Translations under genes and position numbers: made by a program
Origin: Burkholderia cepacia
GTDB taxonomy: Bacteria > Pseudomonadota > Gammaproteobacteria > Burkholderiales > Burkholderiaceae
Direction: 5' to 3'
NCBI RefSeq assembly: GCF_001718835.1
Contig: NZ_CP013443.1
Coordinates: 1,674,001 to 1,738,000, forward strand
Length of the DNA stretch: 64,000 nt
Notes under the pieces: generated by a model
Told to the model about the DNA's origin: nothing
Seen by the model: only the letters and a program-made list of their open reading frames with translations
Database searches by the model: none
Shown: positions 42,471-50,950 of the stretch, in pieces
How positions within the stretch are numbered: position 1 is the first letter of the stretch
How the letters are laid out: every line of letters begins with the position of its first letter

Positions 42471-43529
42471 ATGACGACCACACGCACCCAACCCAGTCCG
42501 GCACTCGGCTGGATGACCTTCCTGCTGATCGCGGTCGCGGGGCTGTTCTATGTGAAATGGTTCCCGTACTACAACAAGGCGTTCGTTGCCGCCGAGCATC
42601 ATTCGATCGGACAGTCGATCCTGATGGGCACGTCGGCGGCCGCGCCCGAGCCGTCGCTGAAGGCCGCGCTCGACTACGCATGGGCGTACGGCAAGGCGAT
42701 CTGGCAGGCGATGGTGCTCGGCTTGCTGCTCGGTTCGGCCGTGCAGGCGTTGCTGCCCGCGCACTGGGTCGCGCGCGTGCTCGGCCGCACCGGCTTCGGC
42801 AGCGTCGCCGCGGGCGGACTGCTGTCGCTGCCCGGCATGATGTGCACGTGCTGCGCGGCGCCGGTCGTCGCGGGGCTGCGTGCGCGCCATGCGTCGCCGG
42901 GCGGCGCGGTCGCGTTCTGGCTCGGCAACACGGTGCTGAACCCGGCGGCGCTGGTTTTCATGGGCTTCGTGCTCGGCTGGCAATGGAGCGCGCTGCGCCT
43001 CGTGCTCGGCGTCGCGATGGTGTTCGGGATCGGCTACCTGCTGAACCGGCTCGCGCGTCCGGAGGACCGCAGCATCGACGACACGCGGCTTGCTGCGCTG
43101 GCGGCCGAGCAGGCCGCGGCCGGCAATCCGTTCGTCCGCTGGATGAAGCTGCTCGCGCGCATGGCCGTGCGGCTCGTGCCCGAATACATCGTGCTCGTGC
43201 TGTTGCTCGGCGCCGCGCGCGCATGGCTGTTCCCCCATATCGGCCCGGACATCGGCAATCATCTCGGCTGGATCGTCGCCTTCGCGGTCGCGGGCATGCT
43301 GTTCGTGATCCCGACGGCGGGCGAGGTGCCGATCATCCAGGCGATGCTGTCGCTCGGCATGGGCGTCGGCCCGGCCGCCGCGCTGCTGATGACGCTGCCG
43401 CCGATCAGCGTGCCGTCGCTCGCGATGCTCGCGCGTTCGTTCCGGCCGGCCACGCTCGCGCTCGTCACGGCGCTCGTCGTCGTGTTCGGGATCGCGAGCG
43501 GCCTGCTCGCGGTCGCGCTCGGGTTCTGA
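42471..43529 (+). CDS. COG0701 (DUF318) permease
   Basis: A 352-residue inner-membrane permease with about eight helices arranged as two related halves. The diagnostic Cys motif GMMCTCCAAPVVAGLR follows the helix SVAAGGLLSLP. The second half has the matching turn IPTAGEVPIIQAML. The family is annotated as predicted permeases, some linked to arsenic or metal export. Tight linkage to selU raises a selenium-related role, which is inference only. Confidence 0.87.
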   Translation: MTTTRTQPSPALGWMTFLLIAVAGLFYVKWFPYYNKAFVAAEHHSIGQSILMGTSAAAPEPSLKAALDYAWAYGKAIWQAMVLGLLLGSAVQALLPAHWVARVLGRTGFGSVAAGGLLSLPGMMCTCCAAPVVAGLRARHASPGGAVAFWLGNTVLNPAALVFMGFVLGWQWSALRLVLGVAMVFGIGYLLNRLARPEDRSIDDTRLAALAAEQAAAGNPFVRWMKLLARMAVRLVPEYIVLVLLLGAARAWLFPHIGPDIGNHLGWIVAFAVAGMLFVIPTAGEVPIIQAMLSLGMGVGPAAALLMTLPPISVPSLAMLARSFRPATLALVTALVVVFGIASGLLAVALGF

Positions 43530-43717
43530 CGGCGCGCCACGCGGGGAGCGCGTGATCGTGCGCACCGCGGGCCGCGCGGGGGCGAAGACGTCCGGCGGCC
43601 CTGGCAGTGCGAAGGCGCCGTTCGGTGTCGCGCGCCGGCCCGCATAATCACCTTATTCATCCGGCGCCGCCGTTTCACGCGTGCGGCGCCATTTACAAGA
43701 AGCAAACAGGAAAACGC

Positions 43718-44140
43718 ATGACCCAACCGAAGATCCATCCTCGACTCGAAAAGGCGCTGACGCGCGGCGATCTCGCGATCCGCCAGGCCAATTCCGCGCG
43801 GGCGACTGCCGTGCTGAACGCACTCGGCACGATGATCATCGAGGCCTCCGCAACGATCGGCGTCGAGGCCAGCATCGACATTCCGCAAGGCGACCGCATT
43901 TACGATCCGGTCAACGGCCTGTGGCCGCAGAAGATGCTGGTGTCGTTCGACGGCCCGGTGGACGAGGCCGAAAAGGAAGAGTTGCGCACGGTTTATCTGG
44001 TCGCCGACGATCCGGGCACGCAGTTCCGCGTCGAATGGCATCGCGCGGACGGCAAGCTCGGCCGCCAGGAAGGCGGCCCGCTCGCGACCGTCGCGTTCCT
44101 GACCGACGTCGAGATCCCGTGGAGCGACGACGACGAGTGA
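43718..44140 (+). CDS. Conserved hypothetical protein (140 aa)
   Basis: A 140-residue soluble protein. An N-terminal helix (KALTRGDLAIRQANSARATAV) is followed by beta-rich segments (DRIYDPVNGLWPQKMLVSF, VYLVADDPGTQFRVEWH) and an acidic C-terminus (VEIPWSDDDE). No family is recognised. The ATG at 43718 is chosen after a purine-rich AACAGGAAAACGC; upstream residues in the same frame are low complexity. Confidence 0.65.
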   Translation: MTQPKIHPRLEKALTRGDLAIRQANSARATAVLNALGTMIIEASATIGVEASIDIPQGDRIYDPVNGLWPQKMLVSFDGPVDEAEKEELRTVYLVADDPGTQFRVEWHRADGKLGRQEGGPLATVAFLTDVEIPWSDDDE

Positions 44141-44213
44141 CGTCAGTCGCCGCGGCGCGCAAGCGCGATTGCCGTGGGGCGGTCGCGCCCCGTGCGTGCG
44201 CGGCGTCGCGCGT

Positions 44214-45047
44214 TCAGCGCATCATCCGCCGCCGGAACAGCCAGGCGGACAGCAGGAACCCGCCGACCGCGTAGCCGGCGAGCACCGCGACATGCAGCGC
44301 GACGTCGGTCGCCGGCCGGCCGAGCATCGCGGGCCGGATCAGCTCGACGGCGTTCGCGAGCGGCAGCGCCTGCGCCGCGTGCTGCGCGATCGGCGGCAGC
44401 TGCGTGGTCGGGAAGAACACGCCCGACAGCAGCAGCATCGGCGTCAGCACGAGCGTCTGATAAAACATGAAGAAATCGTAGGACGGTGCGAGCGCCGTGA
44501 CGATCATCGCGACGCTCGCGAACGCGAGGCCCGCGAGCGCGATCACGGGCAGCGCCGCGAGCATCGACGGAAACTGCGCATAGCCGAGCGCCCCCGCGAC
44601 GAGCATGATCGCGGCCCCCGACAGCATCGCCTTGCTCGCTCCCCAGACGATCTCGCCGAGCACGATGTCGCCGAGCGCGAGCGGCGTATGCATGATCGCT
44701 TCCCACGTGCGTTGCACGTGCATCCGCGAGAAACCCGAATACATCGACTCGAAGCTCGCGGACATCATCACGCTCGAGCCGACCGTACCGGCCGCGAGGA
44801 ACGCGATATACGACACGCCGTCGACATGGCCGAGCATCAGGCCGAGCCCGAACCCCAGACCGAACAGATAGATCATCGGATCGGCAAGATTGCCGAACAT
44901 CGACGCGAGCGCGAGCTTGCGCCAGACGAGATAGTTGCGCCGCCAGACGGCGATCCAGTTGGTTGCGTTCGCGGGCATCGCGATCGCGAAGCGTGACACG
45001 CGTGGCGGTGCCGACGGTGCGGTGGCGGAATAGTTGCGCACGTCCAT
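44214..45047 (-). CDS. nodJ: ABC-2 type exporter permease, NodJ-like
   Basis: A 277-residue ABC-2 permease with six helices. NodJ features: NWIAVWRRNYLVWRKLALASMFGNLADPMIYLF near the N-terminus, a central SYDFFMFYQTLVLTPMLLLSGVFFP, and PLANAVELIRPAMLG. It follows the nodI-like ATPase gene by 6 bp on the same strand. Outside rhizobia these pairs are housekeeping exporters of unknown lipid or glycan substrates, so the nod name denotes homology and not nodulation. Confidence 0.88.
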   Translation of the reverse strand: MDVRNYSATAPSAPPRVSRFAIAMPANATNWIAVWRRNYLVWRKLALASMFGNLADPMIYLFGLGFGLGLMLGHVDGVSYIAFLAAGTVGSSVMMSASFESMYSGFSRMHVQRTWEAIMHTPLALGDIVLGEIVWGASKAMLSGAAIMLVAGALGYAQFPSMLAALPVIALAGLAFASVAMIVTALAPSYDFFMFYQTLVLTPMLLLSGVFFPTTQLPPIAQHAAQALPLANAVELIRPAMLGRPATDVALHVAVLAGYAVGGFLLSAWLFRRRMMR

Positions 45048-45053
45048 GATCGA

Positions 45054-45968
45054 TCAGTCCTGCATGTCGCGGCCCGTGAGCCGCAGGAACACATCTTCCA
45101 GATTGGCCGGGCGATGCAGATAGCGCAACCCCGTGCGACCCTTGAGTCGCGCACTGAGCGGTTCCGGGTCGCTCACGTAGCAGAACAGCGTCTCGCCGCT
45201 GATCTCGGTGCGCTTCGCGAATGCCGACAGCTCGTCGCGCAGCGTGGCCGGATCGGGCCCGTAGATCTCGATCACGTCGCAGCCGATTTCCGATTCGATC
45301 AGCACGTGCGGCGCGCCTTCGGCGATCTTGCGGCCTTCCTCGATCACGCACAGCCGGTCGCACAGGCGCTCGGCTTCTTCCATGAAGTGCGTGGTGATCA
45401 GGATCGTCTTGCCTCGCGCGAGCAGCGAGCGCAAGCGTTCCCACATGAGATGGCGCGCCTGCGGGTCGAGGCCGGTGGTCGGCTCGTCGAGCACCAGCAC
45501 ATCGGGATCGTTGACGAGCGCACGGGCGAGCGTGAGTCGGCGCTTCATGCCGCCCGACAGCTCGCCGACCTTCGCATCGGCCTTGTTCTCGAGCTTCGCG
45601 AACGCGAGCAGCGACGGCACCAGCGCGCGGGCGTCGTGCGCCGACATGCCGAAATAGCGGCTGAAGACGAGCAGGTTCTCGCGCACGGTGAAGTCGGGGT
45701 CGAGGTTGTCGAATTGCGGGACGACCCCGACACGCTGGCGCGCATGCCGCGCACGCGATGGAACCGGTTCGCCGCAGAGCGAGATCGCACCGGCGTCCGG
45801 ATACGTGAGGCCGAGCAGCATTTTCAGCGTCGTGGTCTTGCCCGCGCCGTTGGGGCCGAGCAGGCCGTAGCATTCGCCGGCCTGTACGGTGAACGACAGG
45901 CCGTTGACGACGAGCTTGTCGCCATAGTGCTTTTCGACGTTCCGGAAATCGATCGGTGCGACGGACAT
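45054..45968 (-). CDS. nodI: ABC exporter ATP-binding protein, NodI-like
   Basis: A 304-residue ATPase. Walker A GPNGAGKTTTLKM, Q-loop VPQFDNLDPDFTV, signature LSGGMKRRLTLARAL, Walker B VLVLDEPTTGLDP, switch His ITTHFMEEAERL. The C-terminal extension (DVIEIYGPDPATLRDEL ... NLEDVFLRLTG) is typical of drug/lipid exporters. The start MSVAPIDFRNVEKHYG is preferred; in-frame ATGs at 45983 and 46004 would add residues, and none has a good ribosome binding site. It pairs with the NodJ-like permease. Confidence 0.9.
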   Translation of the reverse strand: MSVAPIDFRNVEKHYGDKLVVNGLSFTVQAGECYGLLGPNGAGKTTTLKMLLGLTYPDAGAISLCGEPVPSRARHARQRVGVVPQFDNLDPDFTVRENLLVFSRYFGMSAHDARALVPSLLAFAKLENKADAKVGELSGGMKRRLTLARALVNDPDVLVLDEPTTGLDPQARHLMWERLRSLLARGKTILITTHFMEEAERLCDRLCVIEEGRKIAEGAPHVLIESEIGCDVIEIYGPDPATLRDELSAFAKRTEISGETLFCYVSDPEPLSARLKGRTGLRYLHRPANLEDVFLRLTGRDMQD

Positions 45969-46321
45969 GGGCAATGTTGTCATTGGATGCGGCGTGGCGG
46001 ACACGTCCGGAGACCGTGCGCGCCGAAGCCGGGGCGCGAACCGATGCGCCGGTCAATGGTCACGCCGGCATGACGGGAGTGCACAATGCGGCGCGCACCC
46101 CGCGCGTGACGCGAATGGGCGGCACGACCGGGCCATTCTAGTGCATTGCCTGCACGCCTTCAGCGCGGGTGCGCGCAGCGCGGTGCCGGCGCATGCCGAT
46201 CGTGCACCGCATCATCGCGGATCGGCCCCACGGGGCGAATCAGCGTTTTCCATCCCTTGCGTCCTGAATTGCGGCGCACCATGATGAATGCGTAGGCTCG
46301 TTGTTGCGATAGGGAGGTTTC
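45969..46321. other. Divergent intergenic region between NodI-like and Usp genes
   Basis: About 350 bp with no credible gene. It must hold both divergent promoters. An AGGGAGG ribosome binding site for the stress protein lies at its right edge. I see no strong palindrome or terminator. Confidence 0.5.
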
Positions 46322-46819
46322 ATGGCTAGCTACAACAAGATTCTGCTGTGTTACGACGGCACGCTCGAAGGGCGCAAGGCACTGCGCTGCGGCGCCAATC
46401 TCGCGATGGACCTGAAGGCCGAAACGCATTTGCTGTCGGTCGTCGACATGCGCTCGAGCATTGCACAGAGCGCGGGTTTGCTGACCGACGTCGCGTGCGG
46501 CCGGTTCGAGGAAACCGCGCGTGAAATCCTGCAGGAAGGGGTGAACTGGCTGCGCGAGCGCGGTGTGCAGGCCGAAGGCCATTTCGCATTCGGCTATCCG
46601 ATCGACGAAATCGCGAATCTCGCGACGGAACTGAAGGTCGACCTGATCGTGGTCGGGCACCGTTGCCGCAGCGGGCTGTCGAGATGGTGGATGGGCTCGG
46701 GCAACACACAACTGCTCGACCGCGTGAACTGCAGCATCCTGGTTGCGTGCTCGTCGGCGCAGGAGCAGAAGGCCGAAATCGCTCGAGAACGCGACGCGGC
46801 TGCGACCACCGCCAGATGA
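46322..46819 (+). CDS. Universal stress protein, UspA family
   Basis: A 165-residue single Usp domain. It starts with YNKILLCYDGTLEGRKAL (Asp of the nucleotide site), continues THLLSVVDMRSS, VDLIVVGHRCRSGLSRW and ends GSGNTQLLDRVNCSILVAC, a variant of the GxxGx9G(S/T) ATP-binding loop. AGGGAGG precedes the ATG. It is monocistronic; a GC hairpin (46842-46872, arms GACCGGCGC / GCGCCGGTC) without a T-run follows. Confidence 0.9.
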   Translation: MASYNKILLCYDGTLEGRKALRCGANLAMDLKAETHLLSVVDMRSSIAQSAGLLTDVACGRFEETAREILQEGVNWLRERGVQAEGHFAFGYPIDEIANLATELKVDLIVVGHRCRSGLSRWWMGSGNTQLLDRVNCSILVACSSAQEQKAEIARERDAAATTAR

Positions 46820-46909
46820 CTGCCTGACTGTCTTATAGCCTGACCGGCGCCGCCTTGTGCGGTGCGCCGGTCGTCCGCCGGCCGCGCACGGCGCCGGCCC
46901 GCTGCCGGT

Positions 46910-47593
46910 TCAGCCGTGCAGGTCGATTGCGGACAACTTCCACGAGAACAGGCCGAAGCGGTGGAATATCGCCGCATAGCGTGTCCCATCCGCGGTGCGC
47001 TGGTAGGTCACGACGAATTCATCGATATTCCGGTAGCCGGCGCTGGTTTGCTGCTGCCTCGGCGTGCCGGCGCGTGTCGAAGTGGCTGACGACGGTGCGG
47101 CCGGCGCGGGCGTTGCAGCCGGCGCGCTGCCGGCGGCCGCGTTCGGCCCATTCGTCGGCGCGGTGCTGCCAGCCGAATCGGCCGGCGGCTGTGCCGGCCA
47201 CTCGGGCGGCCGCTCGCCCGGATTGCCCCGCGGTGGCAATCCGCTCATCAGCGCGGCCACGCCCTCCGGGGTCGCGTATGCATCGACCAGCGGGCCGATC
47301 AATGCCGACCCGATCAGCGCACCGAGCACCGCGAACGGATTGTTCTGCCGTTTCGCGTCGATCCGGCGCATCAACTCTTCCGTGACCTGCTGCTTCAGGC
47401 TGATGCGCAGCGACGGAAAATCGACATATTCACTGATGGCCTGCGCATCGCGTGCATCGATCGCCGTTTTCAGGCGGCCGAGCGCGACGTACGGCGATGC
47501 GTAGGCATAGCCGATTGCCGCAATGGCGGCGACGGCCAGCACGATGATCAGCAGGGGTTTGAGCCGCCTGGGGCGGCCCGGTGCGTGATTCAC
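46910..47593 (-). CDS. DUF2939-family membrane-anchored protein
   Basis: A 227-residue protein. One N-terminal helix (LKPLLIIVLAVAAIAAIGYAYA) is followed by the DUF2939 core (SPYVALGRLKTAIDARDAQAISEYVDFPSLR and EELMRRIDAKRQNNPFAVLG). Next come a Pro/Ala/Ser-rich linker (about 130-175) and a beta-type end (NIDEFVVTYQRTADGTRYAAIFHR). The GTG start has GGAGG 5 bases before it. The function is unknown; topology predicts a periplasmic body. Confidence 0.8.
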   Translation of the reverse strand: MNHAPGRPRRLKPLLIIVLAVAAIAAIGYAYASPYVALGRLKTAIDARDAQAISEYVDFPSLRISLKQQVTEELMRRIDAKRQNNPFAVLGALIGSALIGPLVDAYATPEGVAALMSGLPPRGNPGERPPEWPAQPPADSAGSTAPTNGPNAAAGSAPAATPAPAAPSSATSTRAGTPRQQQTSAGYRNIDEFVVTYQRTADGTRYAAIFHRFGLFSWKLSAIDLHG

Positions 47594-47622
47594 GTTGCCT
47601 CCGGTGCGCGGGTGTTCCGCAA

Positions 47623-47958
47623 TCAGAGACCGCCTGGCGTGGCCGATCGTTCCTCTGCGATGCAGCGATCGATCATCCGGCACACGGCATCGATCGTGCC
47701 GACCATGATCAGGCGCGAACGACCGTGATAGACGCGTACCGGCGCGCGGCGCGCGGGTTCAGCGTGATTCAGGCCGGCGTTCAGCGATACCCGCGCGAAA
47801 GCGGGGAGCGCCGACGGCAGCAGGGACGCCTGCCGTTCGACTGCTTCTTCTTGACCGGTGGGCGCCGCGGTGGACAGCGGTGCGCAGGGCGTGCGGCCGC
47901 GCAGGTGACGCAGGCGACCGAATTGACGGAAAGGCAGCAGGCGGGCAAGGCGTTCCAT
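47623..47958 (-). CDS. Small protein downstream of lexA (111 aa), function unknown
   Basis: A 111-residue basic protein (MERLARLLPFRQFGRLRHL ... FARVSLNAGLNHAEPARRA ... RLIMVGTIDAVCRMIDRCIAEE). I recognise no family. GAGGAG lies 6 bases before the ATG. It begins 26 bp after the lexA stop on the same strand, so it is probably cotranscribed with lexA and SOS-induced. In pseudomonads the gene after lexA is the division inhibitor sulA, but no SulA similarity is apparent here. Confidence 0.7.
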   Translation of the reverse strand: MERLARLLPFRQFGRLRHLRGRTPCAPLSTAAPTGQEEAVERQASLLPSALPAFARVSLNAGLNHAEPARRAPVRVYHGRSRLIMVGTIDAVCRMIDRCIAEERSATPGGL

Positions 47959-47984
47959 GATGTTCTCCTCAGCGAGACGGAATG

Positions 47985-48632
47985 TCAGAGTTCGCCCGAG
48001 CGGATCAGCCCGACGGCGATGCCTTCCAGCGCGAATTCCGCGCTGCCGGCCTTGACGAAGATGTTTTCGTAATCCGGGTTCTCCGCGATCAGCTCGAGAC
48101 CGCCCGGCCGGCGCATCAGGCGCTTGACCGTGACGTCGTCGCCGAGACGCGCGACGATGATCTGGCCGTCCTTCGCTTCCGTGCGCTTCTGCACGGCGAG
48201 CAGGTCGCCGTCGAGGATGCCGGCGTCGCGCATCGACAGGCCGCGCACTTTCAGCAGGTAGTCGGGCTTGCTGGTGAACAGCGCGGGATCGCACGCGTAA
48301 TGCTGCGAGATGTGCTCCTGCGCGAGGATCGGGCTACCGGCTGCCACACGGCCGACGAGCGGCAGCGACAGCTGCATCAGGCCGGCGTGCGGGAGCGTGA
48401 ACTGGTGCGGGGCATCGTCGATGCCGAGCAGGCGGATGCCGCGCGACGCGCCGGCGGCCAGCTCGATCACACCCTTGCGCGCCAGCGCGCGCAGATGCTC
48501 TTCGGCCGCATTCGGCGAGCTGAAGCCCAGTTCGGCCGCGATCTCGGCACGGGTGGGCGGGAATCCGGAGCGCTCGATCGCGCGACGGATCAAGTCGAAC
48601 ACTTGCTGCTGACGGGCGGTGAGTTTGGTCAT
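47985..48632 (-). CDS. lexA: LexA repressor
   Basis: A 215-residue SOS repressor with self-cleaving protease domain. N-terminal winged helix (about 1-68; QQQVFDLIRRAIERSGFPPTR, EIAAELGFSSPNAAEEHLRAL). Cleavage site A98-G99 (GRVAAGSP). Catalytic S133 (VRGLSMRDAG) and K170 (VTVKRLMR). Two CTGT-N8-ACAG boxes lie just upstream of its start. It represses itself and the SOS regulon until RecA filaments trigger cleavage. Confidence 0.97.
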   Translation of the reverse strand: MTKLTARQQQVFDLIRRAIERSGFPPTRAEIAAELGFSSPNAAEEHLRALARKGVIELAAGASRGIRLLGIDDAPHQFTLPHAGLMQLSLPLVGRVAAGSPILAQEHISQHYACDPALFTSKPDYLLKVRGLSMRDAGILDGDLLAVQKRTEAKDGQIIVARLGDDVTVKRLMRRPGGLELIAENPDYENIFVKAGSAEFALEGIAVGLIRSGEL

Positions 48633-48639
48633 GGCTCAA

Positions 48640-48655
48640 CTGTATGGATAGACAG
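48640..48655. promoter_or_regulatory. LexA box 1
   Basis: CTGTATGGATAGACAG fits CTGT-N8-ACAG and lies 8 bp upstream of the lexA start codon. Confidence 0.85.
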
Positions 48656-48659
48656 TGAG

Positions 48660-48675
48660 CTGTATTTTTATACAG
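48660..48675. promoter_or_regulatory. LexA box 2
   Basis: CTGTATTTTTATACAG fits the consensus with an AT-rich core. Its centre is 20 bp from that of box 1, about two helical turns, which suits cooperative binding on one face. Confidence 0.92.
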
Positions 48676-48795
48676 TAGTTCGCGAATTTCAAGTGTTACG
48701 TGAGGTTCGACGCGATCACGCCGGTTCCGGCGTGATGTCGCGACGTCCGGACGCCGGTTCGTCTGCCGCAACCGTCCATCCCGTCTGCGTTAGCA

Positions 48796-48860
48796 CTTTT
48801 GAGTATTAAAAAATAAGGAACGATTATTTTTAATCATGTAACCCGTTCGTTAGACTGGCC
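48796..48860 (+). promoter_or_regulatory. AT-rich promoter/CysB-type region before sbp
   Basis: The tract with ATTAAAAAATAAGG and ATTATTTTTAATCAT stands out in this GC-rich genome, 40-100 bp before sbp. CysB activates sulfate genes from AT-rich sites just upstream of -35. Exact half-sites cannot be set by eye. Confidence 0.5.
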
Positions 48861-48896
48861 CGACATCGCAATACCGACAACACTGGAGAACCAAGG

Positions 48897-49934
48897 ATGG
48901 GCAAGCGCAATACGGGGCTGGTGGGCGGAGTGGGCCGCCTGATCGCAACACTCGCGCTGGGCGCGGCGGCGGCGCTGGGCGTCGCGACGCACGCCCAGGC
49001 CGATACGACTTTCCTGAACGTGTCGTACGACCCGACGCGCGAGCTGTATCAGGACTTCAACCAGGCGTTCGGCAAGGAGTGGAAGGCGAAGACGGGCGAG
49101 ACCGTCAACTTCAAGCAGTCGCACGGCGGTTCGGGCGCGCAGGCGCGCTCGGTGCTCGACGGCCTGCAGGCCGACGTCGTCACGCTGGCGCTGGCGTACG
49201 ACATCGATGCACTCGCGAACAAGGGGCTCGTGAACAAGGATTGGCAGAAGCGCCTGCCCGACAACGCGTCGCCTTACACCTCGACGATCGTGTTCCTGGT
49301 GCGCAAGGGCAATCCGAAGGGGATCAAGGACTGGGACGACCTGACCAAGCCCGGCATCTCGATCGTCACGCCGAACCCGAAGACGTCGGGCGGCGCACGC
49401 TGGAACTACCTGGCCGCATGGGCGTATGCGGTGCACAAGCCGGGCGGCAACGAGCAGACGGCGAAGGAATTCGTCACGAAGCTCTACAAGAACGCGGGCG
49501 TGCTCGATTCGGGCGCGCGCGGCGCGACCACGAGCTTCGTGCAGCGCGGGATCGGCGACGTGCTGATCGCATGGGAAAACGAGGCGTTCCTGTCGGTCAA
49601 GGAATTCGGTACCGACAAGTTCGAAATCGTCGTGCCGTCGGTGAGCATCCTGGCCGAGCCGCCCGTCGCGGTGGTCGACAAGGTGGTCGACAAGAAGGGC
49701 ACGCGCAAGCTGGCCGATGCGTACCTGAACTTCCTGTACAGCCCGCAGGGCCAGGAGATCGCGGCTCGCAACTACTACCGGCCGCGTTCGAAGAACGTGC
49801 CGGCGGAACTGACCAAGCAGTTCCCGAAGCTGAAGCTGTACACGGTCGACGATACCTTCGGCGGCTGGACGAATGCGCAGAAGACGCATTTCGCGGACGG
49901 CGGCGTGTTCGATTCGATCTACAAGCCGCAGTAA
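48897..49934 (+). CDS. sbp: Sulfate-binding protein
   Basis: A 345-residue periplasmic sulfate/thiosulfate-binding protein. The signal peptide (RLIATLALGAAAALGVATHAQA) precedes DTTFLNVSYDPTRELYQDFN. Family segments: FKQSHGGSGAQARSVLDGL, ADVVTLALAYDID, PNPKTSGGARWNYLAAW and YYRPRSKNVPAELTKQFP. Length fits Sbp/CysP (about 330-345). The ribosome binding site GGAGAACCAAGG precedes ATG. It is first gene of sbp-cysT-cysW-cysA-cysB. Confidence 0.95.
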   Translation: MGKRNTGLVGGVGRLIATLALGAAAALGVATHAQADTTFLNVSYDPTRELYQDFNQAFGKEWKAKTGETVNFKQSHGGSGAQARSVLDGLQADVVTLALAYDIDALANKGLVNKDWQKRLPDNASPYTSTIVFLVRKGNPKGIKDWDDLTKPGISIVTPNPKTSGGARWNYLAAWAYAVHKPGGNEQTAKEFVTKLYKNAGVLDSGARGATTSFVQRGIGDVLIAWENEAFLSVKEFGTDKFEIVVPSVSILAEPPVAVVDKVVDKKGTRKLADAYLNFLYSPQGQEIAARNYYRPRSKNVPAELTKQFPKLKLYTVDDTFGGWTNAQKTHFADGGVFDSIYKPQ

Positions 49935-50056
49935 CACCATAACGACAGCGGCGCGCCACGACAGCGCGCCGCACCCTCGGCGGGCCGCCGGCGCAAAGCA
50001 TCGCGCCGGCGTTTGCGTCGGCCCCATGAGCAGCATCGACCCAGCAAGAGCATCCG

Positions 50057-50950
50057 ATGACGACGTACACCTTTCGCAAGCCGAGCGCGCTGCCCGGTTT
50101 CGGCGTGACGCTAGGCATCACGGTGGCCTATTTGAGCCTCGTGGTGCTGATACCGCTCGCCGCCACGTTCCTGAAGACCGCGACGCTGTCGTGGGACCAG
50201 TTCGTCACCGCCGTCGCGTCGCCGCGCGTGCTCGCGTCGTACCGGCTGACGTTCACGTCCGCACTGGGCGGCGCGCTGATCAACGCCGTGTTCGGCTTCC
50301 TCGTCGCGTGGGTACTCGTACGCTACACGTTCCCGTTCAAGCGCCTCGTCGATGCGATCGTCGACCTGCCGTTCGCGCTGCCGACGTCGGTTGCCGGCAT
50401 CTCGCTCGCGGCCGTCTACGCGACCAACGGCTGGGTCGGCCAGTATCTCGCGCCGCTCGGCATCAAGATCGCGTTCACGCCGGCCGGCGTGCTGGTCGCG
50501 CTGACCTTCATCGGGCTGCCGTTCGTCGTGCGCACCGTGCAGCCGGTACTCGAGGATTTCGAGCGCGAGCAGGAGGAGGCGGCCGCGTGCCTGGGTGCGT
50601 CGCGCTGGCTGACGTTCCGCCGCGTCGTGCTGCCGGCCGTGCTGCCGGCGCTCCTCACCGGGTTCGCGCTCGCGTTCGCGCGCGCGCTCGGCGAATACGG
50701 CTCGGTGATCTTCATCGCCGGCAACGTGCCGATGAAATCCGAGATCACGTCGCTGCTCATCATCACGAAGCTCGAGCAGTACGACTACGCGGGCGCGACC
50801 GCGCTGGCGGTCGTGATGCTCGTCGTGTCGTTCCTGATGCTGCTGCTGATCAACACGCTGCAGTGGTATCTGCAGCGCCGCACGAGCAAGGGCGCGAGCG
50901 GTCCCGCGCCTGGCGCCGTCACCGCCGCCGCAGCAGGAGGCCAGCAATGA
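50057..50950 (+). CDS. cysT: Sulfate ABC transporter permease CysT
   Basis: A 297-residue permease with six helices. The EAA loop is EEEAAACLGASRWLTFRRVVLP (written REQEEAAACLGASRW). Also seen: LPFALPTSVAGISLAAVYATNGW. It lies 122 bp after sbp and overlaps cysW by four bases (ATGA). The C-terminal tail is Ala/Gly-rich. Confidence 0.95.
   Translation: MTTYTFRKPSALPGFGVTLGITVAYLSLVVLIPLAATFLKTATLSWDQFVTAVASPRVLASYRLTFTSALGGALINAVFGFLVAWVLVRYTFPFKRLVDAIVDLPFALPTSVAGISLAAVYATNGWVGQYLAPLGIKIAFTPAGVLVALTFIGLPFVVRTVQPVLEDFEREQEEAAACLGASRWLTFRRVVLPAVLPALLTGFALAFARALGEYGSVIFIAGNVPMKSEITSLLIITKLEQYDYAGATALAVVMLVVSFLMLLLINTLQWYLQRRTSKGASGPAPGAVTAAAAGGQQ

Noticed and set aside
44214..45968. Nodulation genes implying a symbiotic rhizobium
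   Set aside because: NodI/NodJ-like exporters are widespread in non-nodulating Burkholderia; no nodABC or nif genes are present.
44143..46056. A 637-codon minus-strand frame over the NodIJ-like genes
   Set aside because: Out-of-frame shadow of two real genes; Arg-rich and featureless.
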